Shown here piece after piece: positions 1 to 10,180 of a stretch of DNA of 64,000 nucleotides. This DNA is from Streptomyces kaniharaensis. GTDB taxonomy: Bacteria; Actinomycetota; Actinomycetes; Streptomycetales; Streptomycetaceae. The stretch covers positions 1-64,000 of the forward strand of contig NZ_WBOF01000004.1 of the NCBI RefSeq assembly GCF_009569385.1. Direction: 5' to 3'. The position numbers and the translations under genes are program-made. Every line of letters begins with the position of its first letter. The first letter of the stretch is position 1. The notes under the pieces are model-generated. The model worked only from the letters and a program-made list of their open reading frames with translations. It ran no database searches and had not been told where the DNA came from.

Positions 1-124
1 GCGGGCGGCTCAGCCCGGCCCGCTCGGCCAGGTGGTGGAGCTCCGACCGGGACCCGGCGGTGCGCAGCGGGGCGGGGCCGGCCGCTGGTGGGTTACCTCT
101 GGGGGGCCGGTTCGTTGGCCTGGT

Positions 125-610
125 GTGAGCGACGAGGCGGCCCCGGTGGACGGCGGCACGATGTACGCCGTCGACGTCGGCAGCGAGCCGTTACGGCCGT
201 TGGGCATGCAGGCGTGGGCCGTCGACGCGCAGCGGGCGCAGGTGGTCTTCGCGGCCTCGCACCGGGTCGAGACGTTCGCGTCGGCCGGCGGCCGCGGGCC
301 GGATCCGCACCTGGCCGGGCTGGCGTCCGGCGGGTGGGCGCGGTTCGACGACTTCGAGGGCTGGGCGGAGCCGGCGGCCGGCTGGTCGGCCGTCCTGGAC
401 GTGGCCGGCGACGTCCTCATGGTGACCGGCCGGTCCGGCGTCTGTTTCTACGAGGGCGGCCTGAACAGCTCGCGCGCCTGGCGCCGCACCGCGCGCCGTC
501 ACGGTGTCTTCGTCGCCCTGGCCGGCAGCATCACCGGCCCCTGGGACATCGCGGAGGCGCAGCTGCGGGGGGAGATGTACGCGCTGCTGTGCCCGGTGGT
601 GCTGGTCTGA
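125..610 (+). CDS. hypothetical protein, 161 aa
   Basis: I do not recognise this protein. The reading frame is open further upstream, but the GTG at 125 followed by Ser-Asp-Glu is the most credible start because the upstream translation is arginine/glycine-rich noise. The product alternates hydrophobic and aromatic segments (motifs MYAVDVGSEPL, GWARFDDFEGWAEP, GVCFYEGG, GPWDIAEAQLRGEMYALL) like a compact globular alpha/beta protein, with no signal peptide or membrane segment. It converges on the Tpg-like gene at 669-1289. Codon third positions are strongly G/C, as expected for a real streptomycete gene. Confidence 0.6.
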   Translation: MSDEAAPVDGGTMYAVDVGSEPLRPLGMQAWAVDAQRAQVVFAASHRVETFASAGGRGPDPHLAGLASGGWARFDDFEGWAEPAAGWSAVLDVAGDVLMVTGRSGVCFYEGGLNSSRAWRRTARRHGVFVALAGSITGPWDIAEAQLRGEMYALLCPVVLV

Positions 611-668
611 GCTGGGGTGGGGCGCAGCTGCGGCCCGGTGGGGCGGGCGCGCGGCTGGGTGGGGGTGG

Positions 669-1289
669 TCAGGCGCCGAGGCCGATGTGGCGGACGTAGG
701 TGTAGGCGCCCCAGTCGGAGTCGAGGTCGGCGATGACGTCGTCCCAGATCTCCTCGAGCTTGCCGACGTCGCCGGCGACCATGGCGTCGACCGCGTCGTC
801 CCAGAGGTAGCGGACCTGCAGGGTGCGGATGCGTAGGTTGTCGCGGCGGCGGGGTTCGTCGACGACGTCCTGGTTGATGGGGTGGATCTCGACCTTGGTG
901 CCCTTGCCGTTGTTGTTGAGGTGCTGCTTGAACGCGCCGGGGTTGTTGAGGATGTTGGCGGCCCGGAGGTTCCAGTAGGCGGTGTCGATGGCGTCGAGGT
1001 TGGCGGGGAGGGGGTGCTGCTTGCCCTTGGTCCAGGCGCTGATGGTCTTGGGGACGGCGGTGATGCCGGCGTCGGCCATGGCCTGGGCGCCGCCTTGGGT
1101 GGTGGTGAGGTACTTCATGCGGGCGATGAGGCCGCGGCGGGTGGTGACGGGGGACTTGATGCCGCCCTCGACGATCATCCGTTCCAGGGCGTCTTCGAGG
1201 GCGCGGGCGAGGACGATTTTCCCGTGGCGGTTTTCGGGGTCGAGGTCGGCGCCGTATTTGCCGAAGTTCTTCCAGCCGTCGGTCGACAT
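669..1289 (-). CDS. Tpg-like terminal protein, 206 aa
   Basis: Probably the terminal protein that primes and caps linear replicon ends. Residues about 45-95 have the layout of the Streptomyces Tpg helix-turn-helix: a MKYL segment, then GGAQAMADAGI, TISAWTKGK and LPANLDAIDTAYWNLR. The C-terminal half (RIRTLQVRYLWDDAVDAM, then a Trp/Asp/Tyr-rich tail DSDWGAY) resembles Tpg only in layout. The ATG overlaps the stop of the upstream tap-like gene by one base (TAATG on the minus strand), so translation is coupled, matching the known tap-tpg operon order. At 206 aa it is slightly longer than chromosomal Tpg (about 185 aa). The family call rests on architecture plus synteny and is not certain; it could be a divergent plasmid-type terminal protein. 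Confidence 0.55.
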   Translation of the reverse strand: MSTDGWKNFGKYGADLDPENRHGKIVLARALEDALERMIVEGGIKSPVTTRRGLIARMKYLTTTQGGAQAMADAGITAVPKTISAWTKGKQHPLPANLDAIDTAYWNLRAANILNNPGAFKQHLNNNGKGTKVEIHPINQDVVDEPRRRDNLRIRTLQVRYLWDDAVDAMVAGDVGKLEEIWDDVIADLDSDWGAYTYVRHIGLGA

Positions 1290-4200
1290 TAGGCGGCCTT
1301 CGCGTAAAGGGTGTACTGGGTCTTGAGCTTCAGCTGGGTGGTGAGGCGGCCTTCGTTGAATACCGTTCGCCATGCAGTGTCGCCGGTGATGTGGAGTTCG
1401 TCGGTGCCGCGGAGTCGGACGATGGTGAGGCCGTGTTCGTGGGCGCGGTGTGCCTTGTACCAGAGGTTGGCGAATGCCTGGCTGCGGATGATGTGCATCC
1501 AGTCGGGTCGGCGGAGGTCTCGGTTGAATGATGATTCGCCGATGGTGGAGACGAACTTGGAGTAGATCGCCTTGACGTATTTCTCGGTGACGTCGTCGCC
1601 GTCGAGGATGGCCTTTTCGCGGGCGATGGTGAGGACGCGGCGGAACTTCTCCGCGATGTTTTCGGAGGCGCCGGAGGTCCATGCCTGGGTGATGTGCGGG
1701 GGCCTCGGCGAGGCCGAGCTTGTGGCAGCGGATCAGGAGGCGGATGGTGGCGTCGTCCAGGAGGACCGGGCCGAGCTCGCGGCGGTTGCCGATCGGGTCG
1801 GGCAGGTGCGGGTGTTCCCAGGTGGGGCGCTTGGGAAGGAGGTAGATGCCGGAGCGCTTGGGGTTGAAGCCGCCGTCCGGCTGGTGCTGCAGGGCGCCGA
1901 TGGGCAGCCAGGTCTTCAGGGAGCTGCAGAAGGCGGCGTTGGTGTCCAGGACGTCGACGTCGATGTCCGGGTGGGTGCCGGCCTTGAGCTGGTCCATGAG
2001 CGGGCCGTTCTCCCACTTGTGGCGGCCCTCCCAGATGTCGTCGGCTCCGTCGCGGGATTTCTTACTGAGGAATTCGAGGCGTTCCGGGTAGACGGTGTGC
2101 TCGTAATTTCCGCCGACTCGGGTTGCCTCGAAGAGGGCCATTCCGTTCGGAATTGCTTTCAGCTCCAGCGCGGTGATCGCGGCCTTGGTGTCGCCGCCGT
2201 GCTCCTGGAGGGTCTGCTCGACGACCGAGTTGATCATGTCGAGGAAGTGGCCGTAGTCCCGGCCCGCGTAGTCCCCGCCGCCAGTGCGGGCGGGCCTGGG
2301 GGCGGCCGTACGCGCCGCGCGGTCCCGGGTCGGGCGCAGCGGGGGGGCGGGGGGCTGGTCGGGCGTCAGGTTGGCCAGGGTGTCCAGGGCTGCCGCGGTG
2401 GCCGGGGTGACCTCGGAGTCGAAGTCGGGGTCGGGCGCAGCGGCGGTGTCCTGGGCGGGGTGGCCGGGGACGGCGATGGTGGGCCAGTCGGAGGCCGCAG
2501 AAGCCTGGGTGGGCGCCTCCGGCGCTGTGGTGGGGGGGTTGGTGGGCGCCTCCGGCGCTGGGGCCGCGGGGGTGTTGGGCGCCTCCGGCGCCGGGTTGGG
2601 GCGGGCGTAGGGGTTGAAGGGGGTGGGGTCGGTGAGGCGGGCGTGGGCGCGGTCGGCGGTGAGGGTGAGGGTGGCTTGGGTGCCGAGGTCGCGTTCGGCG
2701 ATGGTGAGGAGGAGTTGGGTGGTGGGGGCGTCGGGGTGGGGGTGGAGGGTGAGGGTGGTGTCGAGGCCGAGGGCGGTGACCAGGTCGGGCTGGTCGGTGT
2801 CGAGGATGGCCAGGACCGGGACGTGGTGGGTGCGGGCGAGGTGGGCCAGGGCCTGGGCGGCGTCGGTGAGGCGGGGGCCGGACAGGGGCAGGCGGGGGTC
2901 GTCGAGGGCCTGGAGGCGGTCGACGACGACCAGGGCCAGGCCGGGCTGGCCGGTGGTGTGGGTGAGGTCGGCGGCGAGGTCGGCGGCGGTCTCGGCGATG
3001 GCGTCGGGGGTGAGGTCGGTGCCGTCGTCGATGTAGAGGCGGGCGGCGGCGAGCTCGGTGTGGAGGGTGGTGGCGTCGGCCTGTTCGGCGGGGGTGAGGT
3101 GGCCGGTGCGCAGGCGGCGGTAGTCGACGGGCAGGTGGGCGGCGACGATCCGGGCGGCGACGTCGGCGCGGGTGAGGCCGGAGGCGGCGTAGAGGACGGG
3201 GAGGTGGTGGTCGAGGGCGGTGGTGCGGGCGGTGGTGGTGGCGAGGAGGCTGCCGCCGGTGCCGGGGGCGGCTGCGGCGAGGTAGAAGCGGCCGGGCTGG
3301 AGGCCGCCGAGGGCGTCGTCGAGGGTGCGGATGCCGGTGGACAGGGCGCGCGGGCCGGCCGGGGTGGTGTCCGGGTCGGGGGCTTGGGGGGTGAGGACGG
3401 TGGTGAGGGCGTCGGCGAGCGGGGCGAGGCGGCGCGGGGGCCGCGGTGTGGCGGGCGCCGCGGCCGGCTGGCCGGCCGGCGGGGCCGCGGCCGCGGGGTC
3501 CTGCAGGGCGGGCTCGCCGGCCGCCGGTGCCGGGGCGGGTGCGTTCGGGGTGGCCGGCTCGGCATCGGCGGCCTGGCCGGGCACAGCCGCGGCGGGGTTG
3601 GCGGCCGGGACGGGCTCGACCACGGCGGGGGCCGGGACGGTGGCCGGCTGGGCGCCGGAAGTGGCCGGGGTGGAGAACAGGGTGTCGTCCGGCTCGACTT
3701 CGCTGCTGCGGTCCGGTGCGGCCGGGGCGGGCGCTGCTGCGGCGGGGACGGTGGCCGGGGTGGGCGTTACAACTCCGGTGCTGGGTCCGGTCGTTGCTGC
3801 TGCGGCGGGTGTACCGGGGGCGGGTCGGCCGGGGTGGCCGGGGGGCGGGAGCGGGGTGCCGTCGGGGGCGGCGGGGAGCAGCACGGCGAGGGGGGTGACG
3901 TGGCGGCGCAGGACCTGGGGGTGGCCGGTGGCGGCGGCCTGGATGAGGTCGCCGAGCTTCTTGCGGGCGTCGGCGGTGCCGTGCGCGGTGGCGGTGGTCA
4001 GGTCCCAGCCCAGGGTGGTGGCGGTGGTGGGGGCGGTGAGCAGGGCGTGGTGGGTGCCGCGGGCCAGTGGGGTGGAGGTGCCCTGGCCGGCGGCGCTGAT
4101 CAGCTGCGGGAGGGTGCTGCGGGCCTGGTGGAGTGTCTGCGGGCTCGGGGCCAGGACCAGGTCGAGGCCCGGCGGGAGCGGTGCGGGCGCCGGGTCGAGG

Positions 4201-6818
4201 GTCGAGGGGACGGTGGGGGCTTCGCCGGCCGGGGCGGTGGCCGGCCGCAGGGCGGCGCCGGCGGCCGGGGTGGCCGGGTCTTCACCGGTCGGTGCGGCCG
4301 GGGCGGCCGGGACGGGGTGGGGCGCGGCGGGGACTTCACCGGTCGGGGCCGGGGCGGTGGGCGCCGTGGTGGTACCGGTCTCCGGGGCGGGTACGGCGGC
4401 GTCCGGCTGCGGTCCGGCCGGAACCGGGGCGGCCGGGGCGGCCGGGGCGGGGGTGTTCTCGCGCGCCTCCGGCGCGGGGGCGGCGGTGGCCAGGCGGTGG
4501 TGGTCGGCTGCGGCTTTCAGGCTCGCCAGCTTGGGGCGGTCGAGGACGGTGTGGAGGTGGTCGTCTGCGACCAGGACCAGGGGGAAGCGCTCCGGCCCGC
4601 CGGGCGCCCAGAGGCCGTAGAGCGTCTGCAGCGCGGCGGTGGCCAGCCGGTGGGCGTCGGGCACGACCAGGAGGCGGGCGGAGCGGTCGAGTTCGGCGGC
4701 GACGAGTTCCAGCGCGGCGCTGTGTTCGCGGGGCTGCGGCTGGCGGTGGTGAAGGCCGAGGGCGGTGTACAGGGCGCGGATGAGGGCCGGTTCGTCGGTG
4801 CCGGGGTGGGGGCGGATCCAGACGGCGGGCAGGGGCTGGTGCTGGGTGGCGGCGGTGACCGCCGTGATCGCGGTGTCGGCGGGGGCGGGGCCGGTGACGC
4901 ACAGCAGGGCGTGGTGCTCGACCGTGGAGTGCAGGTCCTGGAGCAGGCCGTCGGCCGCGGCGGCGGGTGCGGTGGCCGGGTCGGCGGCCGGGACGGTGGC
5001 GCCGGCGGCTGTGGGGTGCGGCCCGGCGGCGGAAGCCGGGGCCGGGACGGTGGCGGGGGTCGCGGGCTGCGGCGCGGCGGGGGCGGTGTCGGCGGCCGGG
5101 GCCGGGGCGGCGGCAGACTGCGGCACGGGGGGCTCCTGGACGCGGTGGTGGGTGATGTGGGGGTGGAGTTCCGCGAGGTCGTGGCGCCTCAGGAGGCCGT
5201 CGAGGGTGGTGTCGCCGACGAGCACCAGCGGGAACGGCTTCGGCGCCCACAGGCGGTGCAGCAGCTGGAGCGCGGCCGGGCGCAGCCCGAGGGTGGTGGT
5301 GGCGATGACCAGGCGGGGGGTGTGCTGCAGCTCGGCGGTGATCAGGTCTTCGGCTTCGTCGAGACCGGGAAGCCGGCGGTGTTGGCCGAGGCCGAGCCGG
5401 GTGTACAGGGCGCGGATCAGGGACGCGCGGTCGTGGCCGCTCACCTGCACGGTCGGCAGGTGAGCGGGCTCGAGGTCCTGGGCCTGGGCGAGAGCGGTCT
5501 GCGCGGTGGTCGTGTGCGTGCTGGTGACCGCCAGGATCGTCCCCGGGGTCTGGGTGGTGACGCTCAGGAGCTCGGCCAGGTCGCCCAGCGGCACCGGCGC
5601 CGGTGCCGGGGTTCCGGCCGGCGGCCCGGGCTGGGCCGGGGCAGTGCTGTCCGGGTCCGGGTCCGGTCCGGCGGGGGTGGGGAGGGTGACAGCAGCCGGG
5701 GCCGGGCCGGGCACGGCGGCGGCCGGGTCGGCGACGGCCGGGTCGGCGACGGCCGGGTCGGCGACGGCCGGGTCGGCGACGGCCGGGTCGGCGACGGCCG
5801 GGTCGGCGACGGCCGGGTCGGCGACGGCCGGGTCGGCGACGGCCGGGTCGGCGACGGCCGGGTCGGCGACGGCCGGGTCGGCGTCAACGGCGTTGGATGG
5901 AGGGGTAGTTACGGCGGCCGGGGTGGCCGGGTGGGGGACGTCGCCGCCCGGAGCCGAGGCGGGGCGCAGCGAGGCCGGGGCCGGGACGTCGGTGGCGTCG
6001 GTGGCGTCGGCCTCCGGGGCGGCGGCCGTGGCCTGGCCGGTGCCGGACGGGGTGCCCGGCACCGGGGCGGCGGCGGGGCCGGTCTCCGGGGCGGCGGGTA
6101 CGGCGGCGGCCGGGTCGGCGGGCGCGGCCTGGGCCAGTTCCACCCCGGCGGCGAACTCGGCCGCGGCGACCGCGCCCAGCGCGGGCCGCAGGTGGTCGGC
6201 CACCAGCTGCTCCAGGGCCTTGTACACCTGGCCCGCCCTCTGGCTGGTCGGGCCGCCGAACGCGGCACGAGGAGCGGTGAGCAGCGCGAGCCAGTGCGTC
6301 CCGGTGAGCTTGCCCCGGGCGGCGGCCCCGAGCGCGGACTTCAGCTTGCGGCCCGCCGGGGTGGCCAGGTGACCGCGCGCCGGATTCACCAACTGGTAGG
6401 CGGGCATGGCCAGGTTCTGGCGCAGCCCCAGCGGGATCGACACCCACAGCGGGTCTTCCGGGCCGGGAAGGTTCAGGTACCCGGCCGCCCCCGGCTCCGG
6501 GGCGGAGGCGGCCGGTGTGGCGGGGGTCCGGCCGGACCGCCGCGAGGAACCGGCCCCGCGTACGGCTCCGCGCGGGGCGCTGCCGGAGCGGGCCGGAGCG
6601 GGCGCAGCACCGGCGATCGCGCCCCCGGCACCGGCCGTCGTGTCCGGGGTGCTGGTGGTCGTGTCCGGGGTGCCGGCGCCCCCTGCGGCCGGGACGAGCG
6701 GGTCCTGGCCGGCCGGGCCCGCGACCGGCGGGGCCCCGTCCGCACCGCGCGCCGCACCGGCATCACCGCGACGGCCACCGGCAGCGGCGCGGGAGGAACC
6801 CGAACGAGAAGAGGACAC
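1289..6818 (-). CDS. Tap-like telomere-associated protein fused to DnaB-like and AAA-like domains; one-base frameshift
   Basis: Start is the GTG at 6818 with GGAG six bases upstream; correcting one extra base gives 1842 aa. In order: Pro/Ala linkers; an AAA/TniB-like module (about 424-556); a similar module (634-780); a Phd/YefM-like stretch (947-980, motif ARKKLGDLIQAA); a DnaB/RecA-like domain (about 1157-1406, LSTGIRTLDDALGGL, later VVVDRLQALDD); and a C-terminal domain (about 1514-1842; VDVLDTNAAFCSS, SGIYLLPKRPTWEHP, YSKFVSTIGESSFNRDLRRP, SQAFANLWYKAHRA) that I associate with Tap. All three P-loop positions lack the Walker A lysine (for example APGTGGS), so ATPase activity is doubtful. 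In a run of five G at 1698-1702 one extra base breaks the frame; without correction the reading frame runs out of frame and then into the Tpg-like protein. The coupled Tpg-like gene supports the Tap assignment. An N-terminal XRE helix-turn-helix, known in chromosomal Tap, is not visible. Confidence 0.5.
5721..5885. repeat. 15-bp minisatellite, 11 units, inside the tap-like gene
   Basis: Eleven head-to-tail copies of GGCCGGGTCGGCGAC, the last with one mismatch. On the coding (minus) strand they encode Val-Ala-Asp-Pro-Ala units in a flexible linker before the first AAA-like module. Whole-codon length keeps the frame, so copy number can vary harmlessly. Confidence 0.95.
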
Positions 6819-7088
6819 CAGGCACTCCAGACACAGAAGAGACGCACAGCAGACAACGACCGGGAGACAACCGGGGGACGACCGGCACGGCCCGGGGGCG
6901 ACGGCGCACCGGCCCGAAGCGGGCGGGCGCCACCACCGACGGGGCAGCGGAGCCGACCGGACGGCGGCGTAGACCGGCGGACCCGGCGGACCGGGCGACG
7001 GCGGACCGGCGGGCGGCAGGAGGCCGTCCCGGTCCCGGGCAGGGCGCAGCACGGCCCCAGGCCGCAGGCCATCCGCACCCACACACAA

Positions 7089-8510
7089 GGTGTAACGCTG
7101 GCTGTCAGTCTAGCCACACGGGTACACACCCGGCACGGAATGTTGTAACGAGAACGAGTGAAGGCGTGTCACCCCGGGGGCTCGGCGGCGCGGGCCCGGG
7201 CGGCAGCCGGGCAGCCCCGGCGGACAGCGCGGGCGGGGCGCAGCGGCCGGACCGGCGGGACGGCGGAGGCCCGGAGGCGGGAGCGGCGGACAGCGGGCGG
7301 CAGACGACGGACGGACGGCAGACGACGGACGGACGGCAGACCGGGGCAGGGCGCAGCAGCCGGACCGGGGCGCGGGCCCGACGGACGGAGGTACAGCGCC
7401 CGGGCGGCAGCCGGCGGACCCGGCGGCCGGGCGTGGCACAGCGAACGGCTGACCGGCGGGAGAAGCGGGCGGACCGGGCGGGCCCGGCAGCCCGGGGCGG
7501 GACAGACGCGCGCCCGGCGGGCGCCGCCCGGACCGGGCGGACCGGGCGGGAGAAGCTGGCGGCAGCCGGCGTACAGGCGAACCCCGCAGGGACCCGACGG
7601 CCGGGCGGGCCCCGGCGCGGCGGAGGTACGGCGGGACGGACAGGCGGCGGGACGCCCGAAACGGGCGGCCCGGAACCCCGGCCGGGACAGGACGGGACCG
7701 AACGGAAGCGGACGGCGGCGGACGGGACCGGACGGCGCCGAACGGCCGGGGGCCGGAGAGGTCACTCCCCAGCGCGGCGGCGGACGACGGCGCGGGCGGG
7801 CAGGCGGCGCAGCGGACGGGGGCGGCCGGAGGGCGGGGGCGGCGGACGGCGGGCGGCGGGCGGCGGCGAACGGCGGAGGCGAGCGGCAGCGGCCCGGCGG
7901 CGGCCCGGGGGGAGAGGTCACTCCCCCCGCCACCCCGACCGGAACGGCCCCGGCGGGTGGGCGGCCTCCGGGCACGGGCGCGACCGGATACCCCCAGTGG
8001 CAACGACCGACAAAAAGATCTTGGAATCTATCCGTGGGGTGGTCCGGGGCAGCCGACGTACAAGCTGCCGACGGCAGCAGCGAGACCAACAACCCGGCAC
8101 GGCGGCGCAGCACGGACGGCAGGACGCAGGGAGAGATCACTCCCCCACCACCCAACAGAGCGCAGCGGCGGGGCGGGCACGGACGGGAGCGGCGCGGAGG
8201 GCGGAGCAGCAGCGGACGGGGCGGCCGGGGGGCGGACGGAGGCCGGACGGGAAGCGGGCACGGCGCGGCGGCCGGAGGGCGGGCGCGGCGAACGACGGCC
8301 GAGGGCGGCGGCGGGGGCGGCCGGAGAGATCACTCCCCCACCACCCGGCACGGGCGGGCAGGCCCGGGCGGCCCGGCGGCGCGGAGGCCGGGGCAGGGAG
8401 AGGTCACTCCCCCGCCACCCAGCGGCGGCCGGATGCCCGAGGCGGGTGCGGCGCGCAGCGGCGGGGCGGGTGCGGCGCGAAGCCAGTGGAGCGAGGCCGG
8501 GACGGGCACG
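7089..8510. other. 1.4-kb non-coding, extremely GC-rich region with palindromic repeats
   Basis: No convincing gene: open frames on both strands are Arg/Gly/Pro-rich noise. It holds five copies of GGAGAGRTCACTCC (starting 7755, 7911, 8130, 8323, 8397), mostly with flanking C runs, and two adjacent copies of GACGACGGACGG (7303, 7321) matching the 38-bp array at 10.7 kb on the other strand. The left edge (7080-7150) is relatively AT-rich, with a CGGGTGTGTACCCG inverted repeat and TAGACT on the minus strand, and may hold the tap promoter. Confidence 0.7.
7755..8410. repeat. five GGAGAGRTCACTCC palindromic sites
   Basis: Imperfect palindromes at 7755-7768, 7911-7924, 8130-8143, 8323-8336 and 8397-8410. 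R is A or G, and sites usually sit in a GGGG...CCCC context. The same family recurs at 11225-11444 and singly at 23847 and 42750. Dyad symmetry and clustering in non-coding DNA suggest binding sites of a dimeric protein. Confidence 0.75.
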
Positions 8511-8539
8511 TTGCTTAAGTCTATGAGTGTGTGTACTGT
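8511..8539 (+). promoter_or_regulatory. P1-type promoter/operator, copy 1
   Basis: TTGCTT, 17-bp spacer beginning AAGTCTATGAGT, then TACTGT. It drives the membrane-tail gene at 8612. One of eight copies in the window. Confidence 0.75.
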
Positions 8540-8611
8540 GGTGATCACGAGGTCGGCAAAAGCCGCCGACAGTGCGACCGCTCGGCCGGCGCGCGCCCCG
8601 AAAGGACTGAA

Positions 8612-8968
8612 ATGGACTCCTACAACGTCAAGCGGCGCTCCTTCTTCACCTGGTACGTCACTCACAACGGAGTCTCGCTGGACCTCAGCGGCTACCTCGG
8701 GAAATCCTTCGCCAGCAGCCGACGCACGGCCGAGTTCTACGCCGGATTCTTCACGAGGTCGGACAACTACCAGGCGGAGTACGGGCTTCTGCTGACCCAG
8801 CGTCCCCCGTACTGCGAACTCCCCGAAATCACCGCTACCCGCGACGCGCTGAACCTCTTGACGCTGACCTTCAAGGCGGCCTCTCGCGACACGGTAGGAC
8901 TCTTGATCCTGGCCGCCTGCATAGCGCCGGTCTGCTTTCTCACGCTCTGCGCGGTCGAGGCCCTGTAG
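8612..8968 (+). CDS. small protein with C-terminal membrane anchor, 118 aa
   Basis: Function unknown. The ATG at 8612 follows AAAGGA and lies 73 bp after a P1 promoter. The N-terminal about 90 residues are polar and aromatic (RRSFFTWYVTHNGVSLDLSGYLGKSF), resembling a small beta-rich domain. The last 25 residues (VGLLILAACIAPVCFLTLCAVEAL) form a single hydrophobic segment typical of a tail anchor. It begins a short unit with the 70-aa gene at 9021. A longer reading frame extends upstream through the P1 -10 region and is not a plausible start. Confidence 0.65.
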   Translation: MDSYNVKRRSFFTWYVTHNGVSLDLSGYLGKSFASSRRTAEFYAGFFTRSDNYQAEYGLLLTQRPPYCELPEITATRDALNLLTLTFKAASRDTVGLLILAACIAPVCFLTLCAVEAL

Positions 8969-9020
8969 GCATCTGCACTTCGGCACCCCGCACTGAACCA
9001 CCAACCACAAAGGCGCGATC

Positions 9021-9233
9021 ATGGAACACACCACCAAGCAGTACCGCATAGCCCGGACCTCCGTGGAGGCGTTCCGGAAGCTGTTCGCGGAACTCAAGCT
9101 GTGGGAGAGGCTGGCCGAGTGCGCGGAGGTTCGGGCTCGCTCCCGGAGCGTCTTCGTGGTCAAGGCCACCACCGTCGGACACGAGGCCCTTCGGGAAGCC
9201 ATGGGCCGCATGATGGCGCCCGCCGCTCACTGA
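9021..9233 (+). CDS. small basic protein, 70 aa
   Basis: Unrecognised. It lies 52 bp after the membrane-anchor gene with only a modest upstream AAAGGCG, so it is probably co-transcribed. The composition is basic and helical (VEAFRKLFAELKLWERLAECAEVRARSRSVFVVKATT), with an Ala/Met-rich C terminus (EALREAMGRMMAP). There is no signal peptide or zinc motif. Size and charge would suit a small nucleic-acid or protein-binding factor, but the sequence alone does not show this. Confidence 0.55.
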   Translation: MEHTTKQYRIARTSVEAFRKLFAELKLWERLAECAEVRARSRSVFVVKATTVGHEALREAMGRMMAPAAH

Positions 9234-9257
9234 CATCGACCACTCACAGATTCGATG

Positions 9258-9286
9258 TTGCTTAACTCTCTGAGTCTGTGTAAAGT
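9258..9286 (+). promoter_or_regulatory. P1-type promoter/operator, copy 2
   Basis: TTGCTT, 17-bp spacer (AACTCTCTGAGTCTGTG), then TAAAGT. The spacer is the most divergent of the family but keeps CT-TGAGT. It precedes the 248-aa gene. Confidence 0.7.
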
Positions 9287-9297
9287 AGAACTCACAA

Positions 9298-9323
9298 GGG
9301 GCCGGGAACGGCATCCCGGCCCC
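9298..9323 (+). promoter_or_regulatory. 5'-leader hairpin
   Basis: GGGGCCGGGA and TCCCGGCCCC form a perfect 10-bp stem with a 6-base loop, just after the predicted transcription start of P1 copy 2 and before the AGGAGG ribosome site at about 9333. It could stabilise the message or attenuate transcription. Confidence 0.5.
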
Positions 9324-9347
9324 ATTCAACGCAGGAGGACAACGAAC

Positions 9348-10094
9348 ATGACCGCTCAGACCTTCACCACCGTGACCGGCGCCACCTACTCCGCCGAGAG
9401 CAACATCGGTGAGAACGGTGAGGTGACCTACACGGTCAAGCGGATCGTGCAGGAGGGCGTCCTTCCGGTGGGGTCCTTCGTGATCCACCCGGACTACGAC
9501 GCGGAGCCCACGGTGCCGGGTCTGGTGAACGTCCAGTTCGGCGCGGGCTCGTCCGAGGACCGGCACCAGCGCACTGACGTCCCGGCCCTGGGAAGCGCCA
9601 GCACCCCGTTCGTGGTCGGGCACAAGAAGGTGAACCCGCTGGACATCACGGCCGCCTCGCCGATCATCTGGCTCCACAACCTGGCCGGTGCCCAGTACGC
9701 CACCGGCGTCAGCGCGGTGGACGTCTCCGGTCGGACCGCGATCCGCACCGCTGACCTGGTGACGGCCCTGGTGGTCGAATGGATGAAGCGCGACGATCTC
9801 GCCGAGCTGGCCGCCAAGTACGCCGAGTTCATCAAGTCGGAGACCCCCTGGACCGAGCAGCACGCCAAGGCGAAGGCCGACAAGATCGACAAGCTCAAGT
9901 TCGACGTCCTGTCGATCGGCGAGCGGATCGCGGACCTGACCAAGGAGCGCGACGAGCTTCCGGAGAACGGGATGACCAGCCCCGACGTCACCCCGGACAT
10001 GGCTCCCGCCGCACAGCTCACCGGCGCGATCGCAGCGCTGAACCTCAAGCGCGCGGACCTGTCCGCCGAGCTGGCCACGCTGACCAAGGCGTGA
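9348..10094 (+). CDS. hypothetical protein, 248 aa, C-terminal coiled coil
   Basis: I do not recognise the family. The ATG at 9348 is preceded by a strong AGGAGG. Residues 1-125 look beta-rich (TFTTVTGATYSAES, GSFVIHPDYDAEPTVPGLVNVQFG). Residues about 140-248 are charged and helical (AKAKADKIDKLKFDVLSIGERIADLTKERDELPEN ... AALNLKRADLSAELATLTKA), with heptad-like spacing compatible with a coiled coil. It is driven by P1 copy 2 with a leader hairpin. Good codon usage and a clean Shine-Dalgarno make the gene itself secure. Confidence 0.75.
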   Translation: MTAQTFTTVTGATYSAESNIGENGEVTYTVKRIVQEGVLPVGSFVIHPDYDAEPTVPGLVNVQFGAGSSEDRHQRTDVPALGSASTPFVVGHKKVNPLDITAASPIIWLHNLAGAQYATGVSAVDVSGRTAIRTADLVTALVVEWMKRDDLAELAAKYAEFIKSETPWTEQHAKAKADKIDKLKFDVLSIGERIADLTKERDELPENGMTSPDVTPDMAPAAQLTGAIAALNLKRADLSAELATLTKA

Positions 10095-10180
10095 CACACC
10101 CCGGGGTGCGCCCACCGGGCGCACCCCGGACCTCCTGACTCCGACCCGCACGCCACACTCACCTTGAAAGGAGTAGGACC

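Noticed and set aside
1..668. Telomere end of a linear replicon at the window start
   Set aside because: The Tap/Tpg pair suggests proximity to an end, but no stacked terminal palindromes are present in the first 668 bp, and a normal gene occupies 125-610.
1572..7148. 1858-aa open frame on the plus strand
   Set aside because: It is the antisense shadow of the tap-like gene: Gly/Val-rich low-complexity translation with no domain, and third-position G/C bias belongs to the minus strand.
7158..8795. Long open frames on both strands in the 7-8.5 kb region
   Set aside because: Arg/Gly/Pro/Ala noise typical of non-coding, stop-poor GC-rich DNA; no ribosome sites or recognisable domains.
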